The notes: generated by a model not told the origin, from the letters alone. A stretch of DNA of 64,000 nucleotides from Icerya purchasi (GCA_039619475.1 CM077115.1:300081756-300145755); one strand, 5' to 3'. Positions 11,042 to 23,451 are shown, counted from the stretch's first letter. Program-made: numbers and translations.

Positions 11042-11570
11042 ATAATTTTAATATTAATTCATAAAAAAAATATATTTATGAATGTGAATTATAACAATAA
11101 TTTTACATATGATTGGATACTTTTTTATTGGCATATAATTTAAAAAGTGTTATAACATAGTACATCGCTTTAAACTATTTATTGAAGTATAAATGATTTA
11201 CCCTTTTTCACATGTAAATTCATACTTGAGCATTTTAATATTATGTTTCTTCTCTAAATGCATTGCACATCTGACGATAAAAAAAAGGTACATTTTATTT
11301 TTCACAATTCATTGACTATGTTTATTATATTTACTTTCTTGTCCACCATTACATTTTTCCGTAATAAAAATTTAAAATTACTATATACATAAAGTGTACT
11401 AAACACGCATTTCATCACTTTATGAATTATTATTTCGTTTATGTTCAATAATTACAAAATTATATATAAATAAACGCGTAAATTCACTAAAAGAGTAAAC
11501 AGGAAAAACCGATAATAGGACTAAATGGCATCTGAGAATTATTTCAATTTCTGAAGACAGCATTAAAAAT
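11042..11570. other. AT-rich stretch, nothing recognised
   Basis: No coding, repeat or RNA signal seen. Confidence 0.5.
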
Positions 11571-11983
11571 TTTAAAAAGTCGATAATTGTTGTAAGCAAT
11601 CGATGTAGTTTAACAATTTTGCTATCGTTTTTGCAACGATGACGCAAGACCAATTACTTCCATTTTTCCACCCAACTTCCAGCGTTTTAGTTGCTTTTAA
11701 CAAATGCACTAACACAACATCATTTTCATCTTTCTGACACACTACTTCATTATACTTACATGATTTTCGATCGCACGTGCTACAAGTAGCCTTCACACTA
11801 AAAGAATTCCGGACAAAATTGAATTACTTTTTAAAAATATAAAATCAATTTATTTTTAACATTAATTTTACTAATAGTGATATATAAATAATAAATATAA
11901 ATAAAACTATTGGATTCTACTTTTTTAAAGTTGAATCCAGGGTGTTCACGTGTGAATGTGAACACATGAACGAGCCGCCACTG
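11571..11983 (-). mobile_element. hAT-like element end (CAGTGGCGGCTCGT), repeat copy
   Basis: In minus sense it starts at 11983 with CAGTGGCGGCTCGTTCATG and aligns with plus-strand 39742-39990: TTTATATTTATTATTTA, GCTACTTGTAGCACGTGCGA, GATGTTGTGTTAGTGC. CAGTGGCGG-type ends are typical of hAT transposons. A short frame 11796-11572 reads CQKDENDVVLVHLL and TKTLEVGWKNGSNWS, and the first part recurs as CQKDKNDVVLVRLL at about 39950. That conserved peptide suggests a coding exon of the parent element. The other end was not found. Confidence 0.55.
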
Positions 11984-13828
11984 ACCCTATGTACTATAAA
12001 ATAGGCTATAAGATTTTTGGTGCTCCAGCTTTATATATGACTACCCAATTTTGATGTTGGGGTTAATAAGCAAATCTGTTACAATCATCAAATGACAATA
12101 TAGTAAAAAAATAGTATATCAATTTTTAAAATTAACCGACAAAATATTAACTAAAATTTTGACTAGCAATTAACTAAAATAACTTACAATTGGCGAACTA
12201 CTGGCTAACTAAAAATTAAATAACTAATTATCACACTTTTTGATCGAATCAGTACGTACATTAATAACTAGGTTCGTCCCTCAATCGAGATTTGACTACA
12301 GCCTATTTCAACAGACGTTGGCTTTATTCTATATAAAAATACGTGAAACAATTTCGTCGCATACCTATAGCTATCGTAAAACATTTTATTTTCAATAAAT
12401 AAATGAAATGCTATATATTTATTGCACAACAGTAATACAGTATTCAACCTGTGGGTAATATTTATAGTAATTCATATTGACAGTATAAAAAGTGATTTCA
12501 TTAGATTGAAAAATACTCTCTTCAACAGTTTTAGTATTAACTCATGGCAATGGAAAATATTCAATATATCTCAATCTTGTGAACAACGTCCTGAACACTT
12601 AATTGGTAGATATAATATTCATTGCCCGTTCAAATGTGTCTATCAATTCTGTTTGTACAAAAAAATCAACATTCTTTTCTACTTTTCTATTGTTTCTTCT
12701 TGTGATGTAAAAATTTCTACTACGATACTGCTATTTGAAATTAAAAAAATACACAAAAATGTGATCTACACTACGAAACATAAATCAACTCATTCCAAAA
12801 AACAAAACAAATCCGAGACATTTCGACACGAAAGGCAACGAGATAAATCGACAAATATTACTACGATCAGTAGGGCGCAACAAAATTTCTGAAAAAATTC
12901 GATTATAAGCATATGCAAAATGTCATAAAGCAAAAAAGAAAAGAAAAAAATTTGTAAAATCATTTAAAGAACAAAAACCACCTACATTGAACAGTAAGCT
13001 TCAGTTTTAAAATACTGAAAAAAGTTTACGAAATAAATACCACTAAGTACAACATTTTATTTTTGATCAATAAAATTGAAATTATTAAAAACGAAACTTA
13101 CCAAAAATCTAAACGATTAAACAAAATAAAAAAACAAGTACATTTTGTACTACTCCTTCTCTGTATCTACCGTTCACAAAAAGTTTCATTCAAATTAGTT
13201 ACAAACAAAAGGGACGTTTAATCAGTTATCATAGTAAATATTTTATCCAATTTTTTTATCGAGTTATTTTACTACTTCATTTTTGAACCAATAATGTGCG
13301 AGCATTGAGTCACATGACATATATCAGCTACTGTAATACGCTATGGGAATAAAGCCGATTTTACCTAAGAAAATGTATTCATATGAATTTTAAACGTAGC
13401 TTCACCCCTTCTTCCTACATTTAGGAGAAAAATAAAAATTAAGCTGATATGTCAATTAGAACGGGGCTATAGGTATGTAACCGAAATGCTTGGCATATTT
13501 ATATTACAAATGAATTTGATAATTTCTAGCTATTGAGGGCAAATTTTACACGTATTAAAGAATTTATCAAGTAAATAATAAAATATGTAAAATAACAGTA
13601 GTTTAAAGTAAACAATATATGATTGTTTTGTATTTTCAGGTATAGTAAAGGTTGACAGGTGTTTAATTTTACATTATCCTGTCAACTGCAATTTAAACGA
13701 AATAGTTGCATTATTTCATTAATAATAAAATGTACTGATTTAATTTTTTCTGCACAATTCAAAATTTTTAAAATCTGATAATTCGCTGCTAATGGTAAAC
13801 AATATTCCTAAAAGCTACAGAAATGCGT
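11984..13828. other. AT-rich stretch with one 156-codon frame of doubtful meaning
   Basis: A plus-strand frame 12422-12892 is open for 156 codons (KSTHSKKQNKSETFRHERQ near the end), but has no recognised domain and an I/N/K/F-rich composition expected by chance. The opposite strand reads VDFFVQTELIDTFERAMNI, which looks weakly transposase-like. A 12-bp inverted match (CATACCTATAGC near 12360 and its complement near 13468) is too short to call. Otherwise nothing. Confidence 0.3.
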
Positions 13829-14293
13829 TTATCGTTTTATGTATATTTTAATATTCATTAATGTCGCGCTGTATTTTTTTTTAGAGAGAAAAAAGTGAGA
13901 GGATACAGCAATCTGTACCAAGGGATCTGCCGTTTCATTACCCTCTATCCCCATATGACTGAGAACCCCGAGCATATCAATGAGGTTAGCATGAAGCGAG
14001 AAAACAGTGTGAATGAGGGAACGAATATGGAGGATAAAAAGGTTAGAGGAGTGAGAGGGGAAATGTGAGAAAATAGCTTTAAGAGCCCACATGGAGTCGG
14101 AGATAATTAAATATTCAGAAGAAGAACGATGGGAGGAAATATAAATTATGGAACGTAGAATGGCCATTAACTCGGCCGTAAAGATAATACAAAAAGAAGG
14201 GAGACGAAAAGATTCGGAGAAATTAATGTTCGGAAGGATGAAGGAAGCTCCAACTCCATTAGGCCCCTTCAAACTATCCGTAAGAATAGTCAT
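13829..14293 (-). pseudogene. RNase H domain of the I-type LINE
   Basis: Follows the RT in minus sense. Reads ILTDSLKGPNGVGASF (the TDGS block with G changed, so TDSL), FTAELMAILRSI (second acidic block), LIISDSMWALKAI (SDS block), and LSHMGIEGNETADPL (the HxGIxGNExAD block). The pattern is that of LINE-encoded RNase H1. The protein then diverges and stops at 13829 after an A-rich tract (SKKKYS), so the CCHC-like tail seen in the other LINE copies of this window is absent. Confidence 0.85.
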
Positions 14294-14779
14294 ATGGGGA
14301 GGAAAACGGGATTCGATATTGGAAAAAGGTAAATGTAGAATACATTGGGAGGATTTGAAAGATCTGCAAAATTGAAAGAAAACTAAGGGAGATTGTTATA
14401 AGAAATTGTGCAGGATAAAAAAGAATTCAACCGCAAAACAATGTAGGCTAGGATCGGAATTTTCTTGGGAGTAAAACGCCAGTTTCGCAAAATAGAAAGA
14501 TATGAAGGAATTAGTCCAGAGGATGATAACGGTAAGCGTTTACACAAGAAGCGATATTCTAAACAGGATCTGCGGATGAAAAGGGGTTGACTCAGCGAAA
14601 ACTGCTGGTATTCGAGAAGATCTAAGAACACCGAGGCAAAGACAAATACAACAATTTTGGATTATATCCAGCTTGGAAAGAAGTGATTTTGAGGCAGAGC
14701 CTTAGACAAAGGAACAGTAATCGAATTTGGAACGGATAATCGACTTGTACAAGGAAATGAAGAGAAAAGGATCGTCACC

Positions 14780-15974
14780 TCATTTTTTGGGGGAAAGAGC
14801 TTTCAGTAGGTTCAGTCTTTTAAGGGCCGAAGAGGAAAGGAAATTAGTATGTTCATAAAAAGACAGACGACTGTTAAGGAATACACTGAAATAACAAAAG
14901 CAATCCCTACGAGGGATAAGTTTGGAGTTTAAGGATACAGAGACTAAAGCGGGATTAAAAGGACGTAGAGAAAAAACAATACAAGAACATTTTAAAGGGG
15001 AAATAGAAAGGTTCAGAGAGGAAAGAGATTGTTCCAAAGTAGCTAGAGACGAATTGACTTTTTCGTTAGCATCTACAATATCGCGGTATAAGGAAAAGAG
15101 AAGAATGTCATCGGCAAAAAATAAGGAAGAGGAGTTCATAGAAAGAGAAGCGACAGAAATAGTATAGATAGTAAAAAGAGTAGGACTAAGGCAGGTTCCT
15201 TGTGGAAGACCACGAGAAACAACTCTTGTAACCTCGAACGAGCAGGAAGACAGGAGAATAGTACGATTTAACATCAAGTTAACAATGAGGGAAGAGAAAT
15301 GTATTGGAATGTTAATTGCAATCTTTCTGTCTGGAAGAGTAGCGAGATGGACATTATCAAAAGCACTGGAAACATCAATAAAAGTAGCTAATGTGTACCG
15401 TTTATCGATGAAAGATTTATAGATATAGGAAACAAAAAGACTGACGCAGTCAGCAGGACTTAAGCCAGGACGGAAACCAAACATATTAGAAGGAAAAACG
15501 TTATTGTGTTCGAGCCAACAGACCAGGCGCTTGTTAAGCATGTCCGCAAACAGTTTTCTGATACACGATGCTAGGGAGATCGGACGAAGAGAGGAGTTTT
15601 TCTTTGGGAAAGGGAATGATAATAAAGGTGTTCCAGACAGGAGGTGTGACTCCTTTGGACAGAAAGGAGTTGAATATACAGAGAAGAGTTTGGAGAGCAT
15701 GATCGGATAACTTTTTTAGGACAGAGAAGGGAATACCGTCACGACCCAGAGAGGGGCTAGAAGATTTTTTAAGAATGGATTTTAATTCATTAATATTAAA
15801 CACAGAGGTAAGAAAATTAGGATTAGAGTCTTCTGTAACTGGAAACGGACAGGATTCATCAACGTTGGGAACATAGGCAGGAGCAACAGTATCAAGAAAA
15901 GAAGACAAACTATCGGAGGAAATAGTGTGGATAGAAGGACGTTCAGAAGAAGGGAATTTGAAAGTTCCGGCCAT
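14780..15974 (-). pseudogene. Reverse transcriptase domain of the I-type LINE
   Basis: Two overlapping frames (15974-15534 and 15700-14780). Motifs in order: GRDGIPFSVLKKL (fingers), LRPISLASCIRKLFADMLNK (the RPISL block), FGFRPGLSPADCV, ATFIDVSSAFDNV (motif A with catalytic Asp), RGLPQGTCLSP (the PQG motif), and SLFFADDILLFS (motif C, FADD present). All three catalytic aspartates are therefore still encoded. The two frames are displaced by a frameshift near 15550-15600, and a nonsense codon lies just upstream (TGA where Trp is expected after TPLNHS). Length matches a full RT domain. Confidence 0.88.
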
Positions 15975-16139
15975 TTTTCAGCTATGATTAAGAGGAGTAA
16001 TTTTCGAAAACGATGAGCAGAAATTTTTCCAAGAGGATTTCTTAGACGATTTTAGAATAAACCTAGCCCTTGCACTGGCCCTTTTGTGGGCAAGGAAGTT
16101 TTCACGTGTAGCATTCGACCGGAAAATTCTAAATGTAGC

Positions 16140-17157
16140 GCGACTCTACAGTAAAAGCTATACCGGCTCGTTTATTTCCACAACTGCAAATGTGCCAATC
16201 TGTTAAAGTGCCAATACTTTCAAAATTGAGGCTACATGCGAAATCGTATTATTGAAAAACGTCTACTGATTAGTTTTAGTTTATTAAGTTTAAAAGAAAA
16301 AATTAATATTATTCAAAATGATAAACCAACGCCTAGTTTAGAAAATTCGATTACAAAATCAGAAGGTATGTAAAATATTCTCTTCCATAATTTATCAAAC
16401 TCCTCTATGTTTTCAAAAATATTTAACCGCCATTTTCAAAGAAATTTATGCGCAACAATGACATGATTATGCGTTGTGAGAAGATATAAAATTGTTCTGT
16501 GTTGGGCTTACCTTTTATTTAGGCAAGACAAAAAAAATGTACGGAATGCAAATGGCTTTGACTTGATTCAGTTTTTGCGAAAGACAGAAAGCTATCATGA
16601 AAAAGGATATTTTTAAAAATTATCGATGTTACGCAAACACAAATATGTCTCTAATAATAGGTTTAATGATGTAACAAAATTAAAATTTTTAAATCTCTTA
16701 AATACAAAAAATTTTTTAAATCTTCAATAAAATTTTCTTGAAGAAGACTTTTTAAATTTAAAACAGAATTACGGAAACTTTTTCGATCTTGCAAATTTGA
16801 AAAATGTATTTTCAATATTCTAACATATATAAAGGCACACTGCGGTGCATCTTATACTTGACCGCTTCAGGTCTAACAGATGTTTTTCCAGAAGTGTGTA
16901 CAAACTTTCTCATTTAATAACCGCAATTCCGGCAAGATCGTTCTCAGCAGTGAAACGAATAAAAGCGTATTTAAGAAATACACATGGTCGGAAGGTACTA
17001 TCTTCATTAGCTTTTTTTCTAGTATTGAAAAAGAATTATTATCAAACATTAGGAAACAACCATTTTTTCGTGGTGATGTGATAGATACTTTCGCAAATAA
17101 GAACCGGAAAATTCGATTAATTTACAAAAAAATGAGACATTTCGTTCCTCTTAATTA
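16140..17157 (+). pseudogene. hAT transposase remnant with C-terminal dimerisation domain
   Basis: The N-terminal part at 16240-16375 reads RLLISFSLLSLKEKINII and PTPSLEN, ending at a possible donor (SEG then GTATGT). Most of the middle is missing. From about 16760 the C-terminus appears: YGNFFDLANLKNVFSIF, then VYKLSHLITAIPA, RSFSAVKRIKAYLRNT, a frameshift near 17010, SIEKELLSNIRKQPFF, and VIDTFANKNRKIRLIYKK. This is the hAT dimerisation block (normally ERSFSxLKRIKTYLRNTM, then SIEKELL). It pairs with the copies at 1-430 and 5990-6250. Broken by frameshifts and the LINE insertion upstream. Confidence 0.82.
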
Positions 17158-18640
17158 ATTTAAAAATTCTGCTCTGTATTTACCCGAATTTTACGCATGC
17201 TTATTTTTATGTAAAATAAAATATTTGATTGCGGCGCTTCCTCAGTTCTGAAATACACGCTATGCCACTAAAAAGTAGTTTGTTATATAACTTTTCAAGA
17301 TGCACTAACAAACGATTTTATCCGGATAATAACATAATGTAAAACCGTATGTTCAGAATCAGCATGAAAAACCAGAAATAAAATTTCAGTTGAAAACAGA
17401 ACAAACGAAGACACCGCTGAGGAAATTTTGAAATAAATATAAAATTAAACTAGAGCATCAAATTTTAAAGTACATATAATACATTCTATGTTATTTATAA
17501 CAAAACTTCAGACAAAGTTGAAAAGAAATAAACAATTAACAAACATTTTTAATCAATTTTTACATAATTTTTTGAAGATCTGTACCATTATATATAAAAC
17601 TGAAATAAAGGGGAAAGGAACACTTTAATAACATTGATGTAAAATTAAACGGTGAGTTGACAAAATTCATTTTAACAGGCAAAAAATCTAAAATTTTATA
17701 CAGTTTAAATAATATGTACCAGTTCATAGAAAATAATAATTATATGTGTATACATTTTATATTGCCAAAAATTTGTTAACTGGAGCGGTAAGAAATCTTC
17801 CTCTATTTTAAAACGAATAACAAATAATTTAAAAAACTTAATAGAAGAAAAAAGTCGAGTAATCTTTATTAATGTTTGTTTAAGGGAAACATGTTAGAAG
17901 TGCTCTCAAAGGACTAGATTGCGAAGATATTAAAAATTAATTTTCCAAAAAAGAAAATCTAGAAACAAAAAATTTAAATTTTCCAAAGGTTTATTAATAA
18001 CATTAATTAATGTTTATATTTCATGTATCTGAAACGCTTTTAGTATTCGCTGCTTATTAATGTTTGTTCACTGTGTAGTTAAATATAAATTTGAAGTAAT
18101 TTTAGTTGAGATTTTTGTACAAGAAATTTGTGCGAACGTAAGTATCTGTTTAAATATCGGCTTTGGTTTAAAGAGTATGTACTATTCAAAATTATTCAAA
18201 TAAGCATTTATTTGTTTAACGTTTAGCGAACGCATATAATTTCTAAAATTTTAATAAAAAAACAAGTAGATGGTACAATTTACAACTCATTTTACGATAG
18301 TAATAAAAAAAGCGGCATCTATTTTACAACCTTTTTAACTTTTTTAGTACAATGTGCTATACATTAGATAGCGCTATAGATCACGTAACAAACGTGAAAA
18401 ATGAAATCTACAAGTATGCTAAAAATTATGCATTTATTAACTCTCGTGTGACAAAGTCTGCCCGCATTGTGTTTAATTGTCCGTTGAAAAAATCGGTGAA
18501 ATCGATAAATTAAATTATCTGTCTTATCTACTTTTATTTTTATTTCTATTGTTTTATTTTATTTTGTCCATTTCGTTCTTATTAGTTTTATTTCACTTTC
18601 CGTCGTTGTTTAATTTTTGATTTCATCCGTTAACTTTCAT
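17158..18640. other. AT-rich stretch, nothing recognised
   Basis: Only a 13-bp echo of the 1.3-3.2 kb transposon end (AACTGGAGCGGT at about 17779). No ORF, RNA or repeat structure recognised. Confidence 0.45.
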
Positions 18641-19294
18641 TTAATTTAAATTAATGCCGGACTTGTCTGACGCTGCAGGTAAACCTTTCTCTAATCCTCC
18701 TGGCACCGTTCATAAAAACGTTACTTTTTTTTTTGTTTTCTTTTATTTTCTAAAACATGTGTGTATTGCGTATGAGGATCCCGCCAAGCGTAAGGCTTGC
18801 CGGCAGGGTCCTAAAATGATACATGTCTCCATTCTTTATTTATAAATATCATACGAAATTACTTAAAATAATTATAACGGGAACATGAATACAGTTATCG
18901 ATAAAACTTTTATAACCTTAATCTATTTATATACTTTGTACCTGATTTTATTCTTATTTTATATTATTACTTATGATTACTCGTAACAATCATCTTCGAA
19001 GTATTTCATGTGCATTTATATCTACACACATACCGGCGTAGATTTTATTATCTTACGTTAACGTTGTTGTCTATGATCAATTTTTTTACTTCTATTTTGG
19101 TTTGCTTTCTTGTTAAGTGTCAGTTTCTTAAAAAATTCTGGTTTCTGGTAATATATTTAGTAATTTGTATAACAGGTTTCTTTGTATATTTTCATCATGT
19201 TTGTTTAAGTTGCTGAATTCCTGGTTTTTATACATTTAAAATTTCCGAAGATTATAGCTTATTGCATTTTTTTTTACTCTTCATTTTTTCGCGT

Positions 19295-19315
19295 AATAAA
19301 GATACTGTTTCGGGT

Positions 19316-19346
<31 letters not shown>

Positions 19347-19373
19347 TATGTTCATCTGGCGAGCCCGGTTAAC
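19295..19373 (+). other. Possible LTR 3' edge and primer-binding site
   Basis: AATAAA at 19295-19300 is followed about 54 bases later by a CA (19353-19354), a 2-base spacer and TGGCGAGCCCGGTTAAC (from 19357), which has the form of a tRNA-primed PBS after an LTR. A short frame further on, from ATG 19600 (MTNKTNKTVSINLSTSKDN), could be the start of a gag-like protein, and it is cut by the LINE at 19674. No matching second LTR, gag or pol was seen, so this is weak. Confidence 0.25.
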
Positions 19374-19673
19374 TGTATTATTCCCTATAATGGTTTTTAG
19401 ACATTTTTTTTGTAAATACGTTGTATTGCATGTTTAACTAGTTTCAACAATATTACACCTACAAAGGTTACTACTTTTTGCGTAAAGACAAGTGTTAATG
19501 AATGAGGCTTCTTATATTTAAATTATAGTTGAAATAGTTGTTACTTGGTTTTGTCGTGTAACCAATGGTTAATGTTAAAACCCCGTCATACAGGTTAAAA
19601 TGACTAACAAAACTAATAAAACTGTTTCGATCAATTTATCTACTTCTAAAGACAACATTGTCTTGATAGAGAA

Positions 19674-20166
19674 TTTTTTTTTTTTTTTTTTAAATTTATT
19701 TAACAGCAGTACTTATTGCCTTTCGGCTATGACCACTTATTTTAACTTAACTAAAGATAACGCATTAAATCCGTATAAATAAGGTACGAGCGTAGTTTAC
19801 GAGTTGTAGGTATATCATCTCGGAGAACATCCTTCAAATCATCCGTAGGTATATCGCTCAGCACTCTACAATTTTCATATTTCTTACATTTTAGTAATAG
19901 GTGATGAACAGTCCTAGTTTCCTCACAGAGTTCGCAAATTGGAGGTTCACCATCTTCAAAGATATACGCATGCGTTAACGGGGTATGGCCGATTCTAAGC
20001 CGGGAAAGTACTTCTTCATACATGCGACTTTCCTGTGCCGTCGTCCGCAGAGGATAAATGGTGCTTTTAACCATGCGCAATTTATTTGCTGTATCAGTGC
20101 TAATCCATCTTTCATTACATTTTCGTAGTGCACAGTCCATAGTGATGGGGCGATCTAATGTTTATA
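19674..20166 (-). mobile_element. LINE 3' end with C-terminal zinc-binding tail
   Basis: Poly-T 19674-19691 is the poly-A tail of a minus-strand LINE. The frame from about 20166 to the stop at 19751 reads RPITMDCALRKCNERW, then LSRLRIGHTPLTHAY, PPICELCEETRTVHHLLLKC. That is the RxGHTxLTH and CxxC...HxxxxC tail found after RNase H in I/LOA-type LINEs. It is intact for about 135 codons, stopped upstream by TAA. Only the last part of the element is present, so it is 5'-truncated. Flanking duplications were looked for and not found. Confidence 0.85.
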
Positions 20167-20860
20167 AGACTATCTGGATATTTCAGTTAATTGTATCAAT
20201 ACTTCTTAAGGCGTTATATATGTTTGAATTGTTTTTTTTACATTTTTTTTTTTTATTGGCTTAAATTACGCCAAAACATTCCTAGATCTATAATCAATAA
20301 CGTTCAAGCATGAAGAAAGGTTGTGCGGTCGGAGGACCCCCTTCAGGAACGGAGTTCCTTAAGCTATTTTTTCAACTCTAAACGTGATATAATATGCAGA
20401 TTTCTATTGATTCTATTAGTGTATTTTCGTCATATCCTCTTTCATTTAACTCTCTCTTTCTTTCTCTCTCTAATTTGTATATTTCATTTTTTATCATTTT
20501 TCAATGTAAAAATGTAAAGTAAGGATTTAAATCAAAAAATTTCATTTAATAAATTAAATATAAAATAGTAAATTATAAATTATATAAAATAATGACACAA
20601 TAAAAATCCCTTATGAATTATTACAAAAACAAAAAATAAGTTTAAATTAAATTTACACGTGTTTAGAATTGAGGTTATACAGCTGAGCACAATGCTTGCT
20701 GTTCGAATATCGATACTGGCACGCACACTCATACACCCGTGTATAATAGAAACACACAGAGAGGAAGAGAACGAAAAGCGAATGTCGCCTGGAAGACATT
20801 TAACGCTTTTTCGTTAGAAAAAAAGCAAATTTCGACTGGTTCTCTTTTCGGGCTCGTTAC
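20167..20860. other. Unremarkable stretch
   Basis: Pyrimidine-rich tract at 20440-20470 and no recognised coding sequence; the right part may be the decayed start of the Mutator-like element that follows. Confidence 0.4.
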
Positions 20861-20862
20861 AC

Positions 20863-21535
20863 TAATTGATTGATATACTGGTGAAATGTTGAATGTTTGT
20901 GCCAAATCAAAGTATTGTAAAGTGTGTGAATATTGGAAGAAAAAAGAAGGAACTGCAGAATATGAAGTATTGTAGGTTTTGCTGATTATGAATTTCGTTG
21001 CCAAGCAAATCATGAGGGTTCAGCGGCGACGTCGTCATTGACATGTTCCAGCGCTTCGAATCACTTCATAATGCGAAATAGGTCAATTACATTGGCGATG
21101 GGGACTCGAAAGCCTATAAAGGAATTATGGACGCCAATCCGTATGGCAATGTTTCTGTTGTTAAAAAAGAGTGTATCGGCCATGTTCAAAAGAGAATAGG
21201 AACTCGCCTTCGTAATATGAAAAAAAAAATACCGAAGGCCTCTGGGGCCGAGGTAAACTGACGGGTGAGCTCATTATGAACTTACTGCTTTTTACGGACT
21301 CTGTGCAATTGATATAGCGACTGATATCGCTGCCATCACTTTCAATGAGGGGTTATCAAGCTTTTGTTCTATCTACAATGCACTAGGAATAACGGTTGGA
21401 CGTACATTATTCGACTTTTGCGTGAAATCGGACGCCAATCGCATCAAGGTGGCTGAGCGCTCCATTTCTGAGATTGAGAAAACGGCTCTAGACGCAGCCT
21501 TACATTGGCGAGAGAAAAGCTAGAAGACCAGAATA
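20863..21535 (+). pseudogene. Mutator-like transposase remnant
   Basis: The plus strand encodes, across several frames, pieces of the insect Mutator-like transposase domain protein. They are SKYCKVCEYWKKKEGTAEY (paired cysteines, about 20905-20965), CQANHEGSA (about 21003), and DVVIDMFQRFESLHNAK then stop then VNYIGDGDSKAYKGI (21030-21130). These are followed by DANPYGNVSVVKKECIGHVQ, KRIGTRLRNMK, GKLTGELIMNLL, then, after a deletion, FNEGLSSFCSIYNALGI and DANRIKVAERSISEIEKTAL (21340-21500). The order and the YIGDGDSK and VKKECIGHVQKR blocks match that family. Stops and at least two frameshifts make it dead. Its inverted ends were not identified. Confidence 0.8.
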
Positions 21536-22340
21536 CGACTTTGGACGGACAATTATAAGGTGCTGGGATAGCAAAGTAAAGTTTAAAAAAAATTATTATG
21601 GACCATATTATTATGATTTCGAAAAGTTGTAGCGTTCTTCCACTTTAAATGCGTTTTTCTGGAAACGATGTTTTTGAAATCGGCACGCAGCAGAACTCGA
21701 AGAGTTTTCATCCGATTGACTTGAAATCTGTAGCTTCTTCATTTGATTACCTAGTGAGGTACACACGATTTTAACGATCGGTAAATAAGAAAAAAAAATA
21801 TAAACAATTTAAGTCGATTTTTTTCGTCGAAAACGCAATTTTTTGTTTAAACAATCGCCATTTTGCGAAAAAAAGATCTATAACTAAGATCGTGCGTATT
21901 TCACTAGCAAAACTCATGTAGTTTATGAAAAAAAAATTGTTATGCTTCCAGATGGTGATCCAAGGGACTTCTACTGCGTGCCGTGGAGATACTTTTTTAA
22001 ATTTTTGTAAATTTATGCCAATAAAAATCTTTTTTTTTTCATATTCCCGAAGAGTTGCTTAATCGATTCATATATATCATTTGTTTATGATTATTTAAAA
22101 TCGAGCTCATAGAAAAAAAAGTGAAAAAAGGCCCTTTTTTGGGGGCTCCAAACAGATATATAACCCTTTAAGCTAGTACTGTATTACTATTTCGGAACAA
22201 CTTCGAAAGGTGAATTACGGTTTTAATCGAGAATTTAGAAAATAAAGACAAATCTCAACTTCACCTATAAAAAAGCTGGCGGTTTATCCCTCATTCGGGA
22301 AAGAATCTGAGTAAGCTTAACTTTTCCCCTCTACTCTTGT
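21536..22340. other. Non-coding stretch after the Mutator-like remnant
   Basis: A-rich with text such as TCATCCGATTGACTTGAAAT and AAAACTCATGTAGTTTATGA, reminiscent of subterminal DNA-transposon sequence. No inverted end recognised. Confidence 0.3.
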
Positions 22341-23440
22341 TGCTAATCAATTCCTGCTTTCCAACAATGTCCACGAAGAACTTTTAAAATATGATCACAT
22401 ATTCCGCAATCGTCATTATTCCGTTTCGGCATAGTTCGCGATATTCCTACTAACTTGTCCATCGATGAACTTCTCTTAAACTGCCCTGTTGAAGTGCCAA
22501 CTTCAAATACCCGAAAGCTACAGAAACGAACTTCTGAAAATCTTTTACGCCGATTCCTGTTATTGAAATTCAAAGAGCAAGTTAAAAAACGTAAGATCAC
22601 GAGTCTTTAAAATGTTTCGTACTCCGAGGTTAAGAATATCAGTCAAGAGAACCTGGTACCCCCTGGCTTTCGCCGTTTGCTAATTTTTTCTAACCTAAAC
22701 AATTTCCCGGGCTTGCGGAACTCTTCTAATATCACGCAAAGAAAACGGCAAAATTATTCCAGTAGTTCCTCCTCTTCATATATTAGATTAGCTCCCCGAA
22801 AACATCATTCCCAACCGAAATTACAAAATCATTTTAATAAACATCATTCCAATATTTTTAACCATTAATGTCAGATGTAAAGGTCTCCGACCAGTAATTT
22901 CTCCCTATTCAAAAAGTCCATCTGAAATTCCTTCTTCCTCTAAACCAATAAATACACTACCATGTTTCCGAACGTTAATAATTCTGTTTCCACTGACCTA
23001 ATATCCCTCCGTTCCAAAATGATTTAATCTCCACCTTATTATCTACTCTTAGTAAGTTTGGAATCCCTAATTTGGATGATAAAATATCAGCTTAATGTTA
23101 AATTTTGTTAGTGAACATTTTCTCTAATTTCACTTTTATTTATCCTTACACTAATATTGTTCTATTATTTCTTATGTATTTTCTCTTCTTTGCTTCAGTA
23201 TTCCTTTTCTGCTTATATGTTTTGGATTCTTATCACTCTCAATATTTCTGTTCGCTCGTTTCTACCGTTTTCCTTGGCTTCATTTTTATGCATAAGGATT
23301 CTTAAAACTGGTTATATGAATTATCTGTATATTTAACAGAATAATTCGTTTCTTCAGTACGAACGTTGATTCCGTAAAGGTTTTTACTTTTGTTCTCAAC
23401 AGAAGACCTAGACGCAAAGAATTTTTTGAACGGTGAGTGT
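22341..23440. other. Decayed, possibly retroelement-derived stretch
   Basis: Plus-strand fragments such as NFPGLRNSSNITQRKRQN and SLRSKMI / LLSTLSKFGIPNLDDKIS (22690-23095) are C/T-rich and read like an old ORF1 (gag-like) of a retroelement. There are stops in all frames and no zinc knuckle, so the origin stays open. Confidence 0.25.
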
Positions 23441-23451
23441 TGCTGCTACAG

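Larger units (their letters stand above)
13829..16136 (-). mobile_element. I-type LINE remnant: reverse transcriptase plus RNase H
   Basis: About 2.3 kb of a non-LTR retrotransposon with RNase H (I-like group), 5'-truncated before its endonuclease and lacking the usual C-terminal zinc-binding tail. Order in minus sense: linker (FLAHKRASARARF, SSWKNFCSSFSKITPLNHS), RT, connection (SASKSLLSKLDIIQN near 14690), RNase H. There are several frameshifts and at least one Trp-to-stop change. It sits against hAT sequence at about 16137, apparently inserted into it, but no target-site duplication could be settled. It has been immobile for a long time. Confidence 0.82.

Noticed and set aside
12422..12892. 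156-codon plus frame
   Set aside because: Composition follows AT-rich background, no motif; weak transposase-like reading on the opposite strand could not be supported.
12360..13478. CATACCTATAGC inverted pair as ends of a 1.1 kb transposon
   Set aside because: Only about 12 bp match, no flanking duplication and no internal evidence.
14148..15710. Several plus-strand frames (75, 81 and 68 codons)
   Set aside because: Antisense shadows of the minus-strand LINE reverse transcriptase.
18770..18815. GC-rich hairpin-like stretch (GATCCCGCCAAGC ... GCTTGCCGGCAGGGTC) that might be a tRNA-like fold
   Set aside because: No cloverleaf, no A- and B-box spacing and no CCA-compatible acceptor stem could be built.
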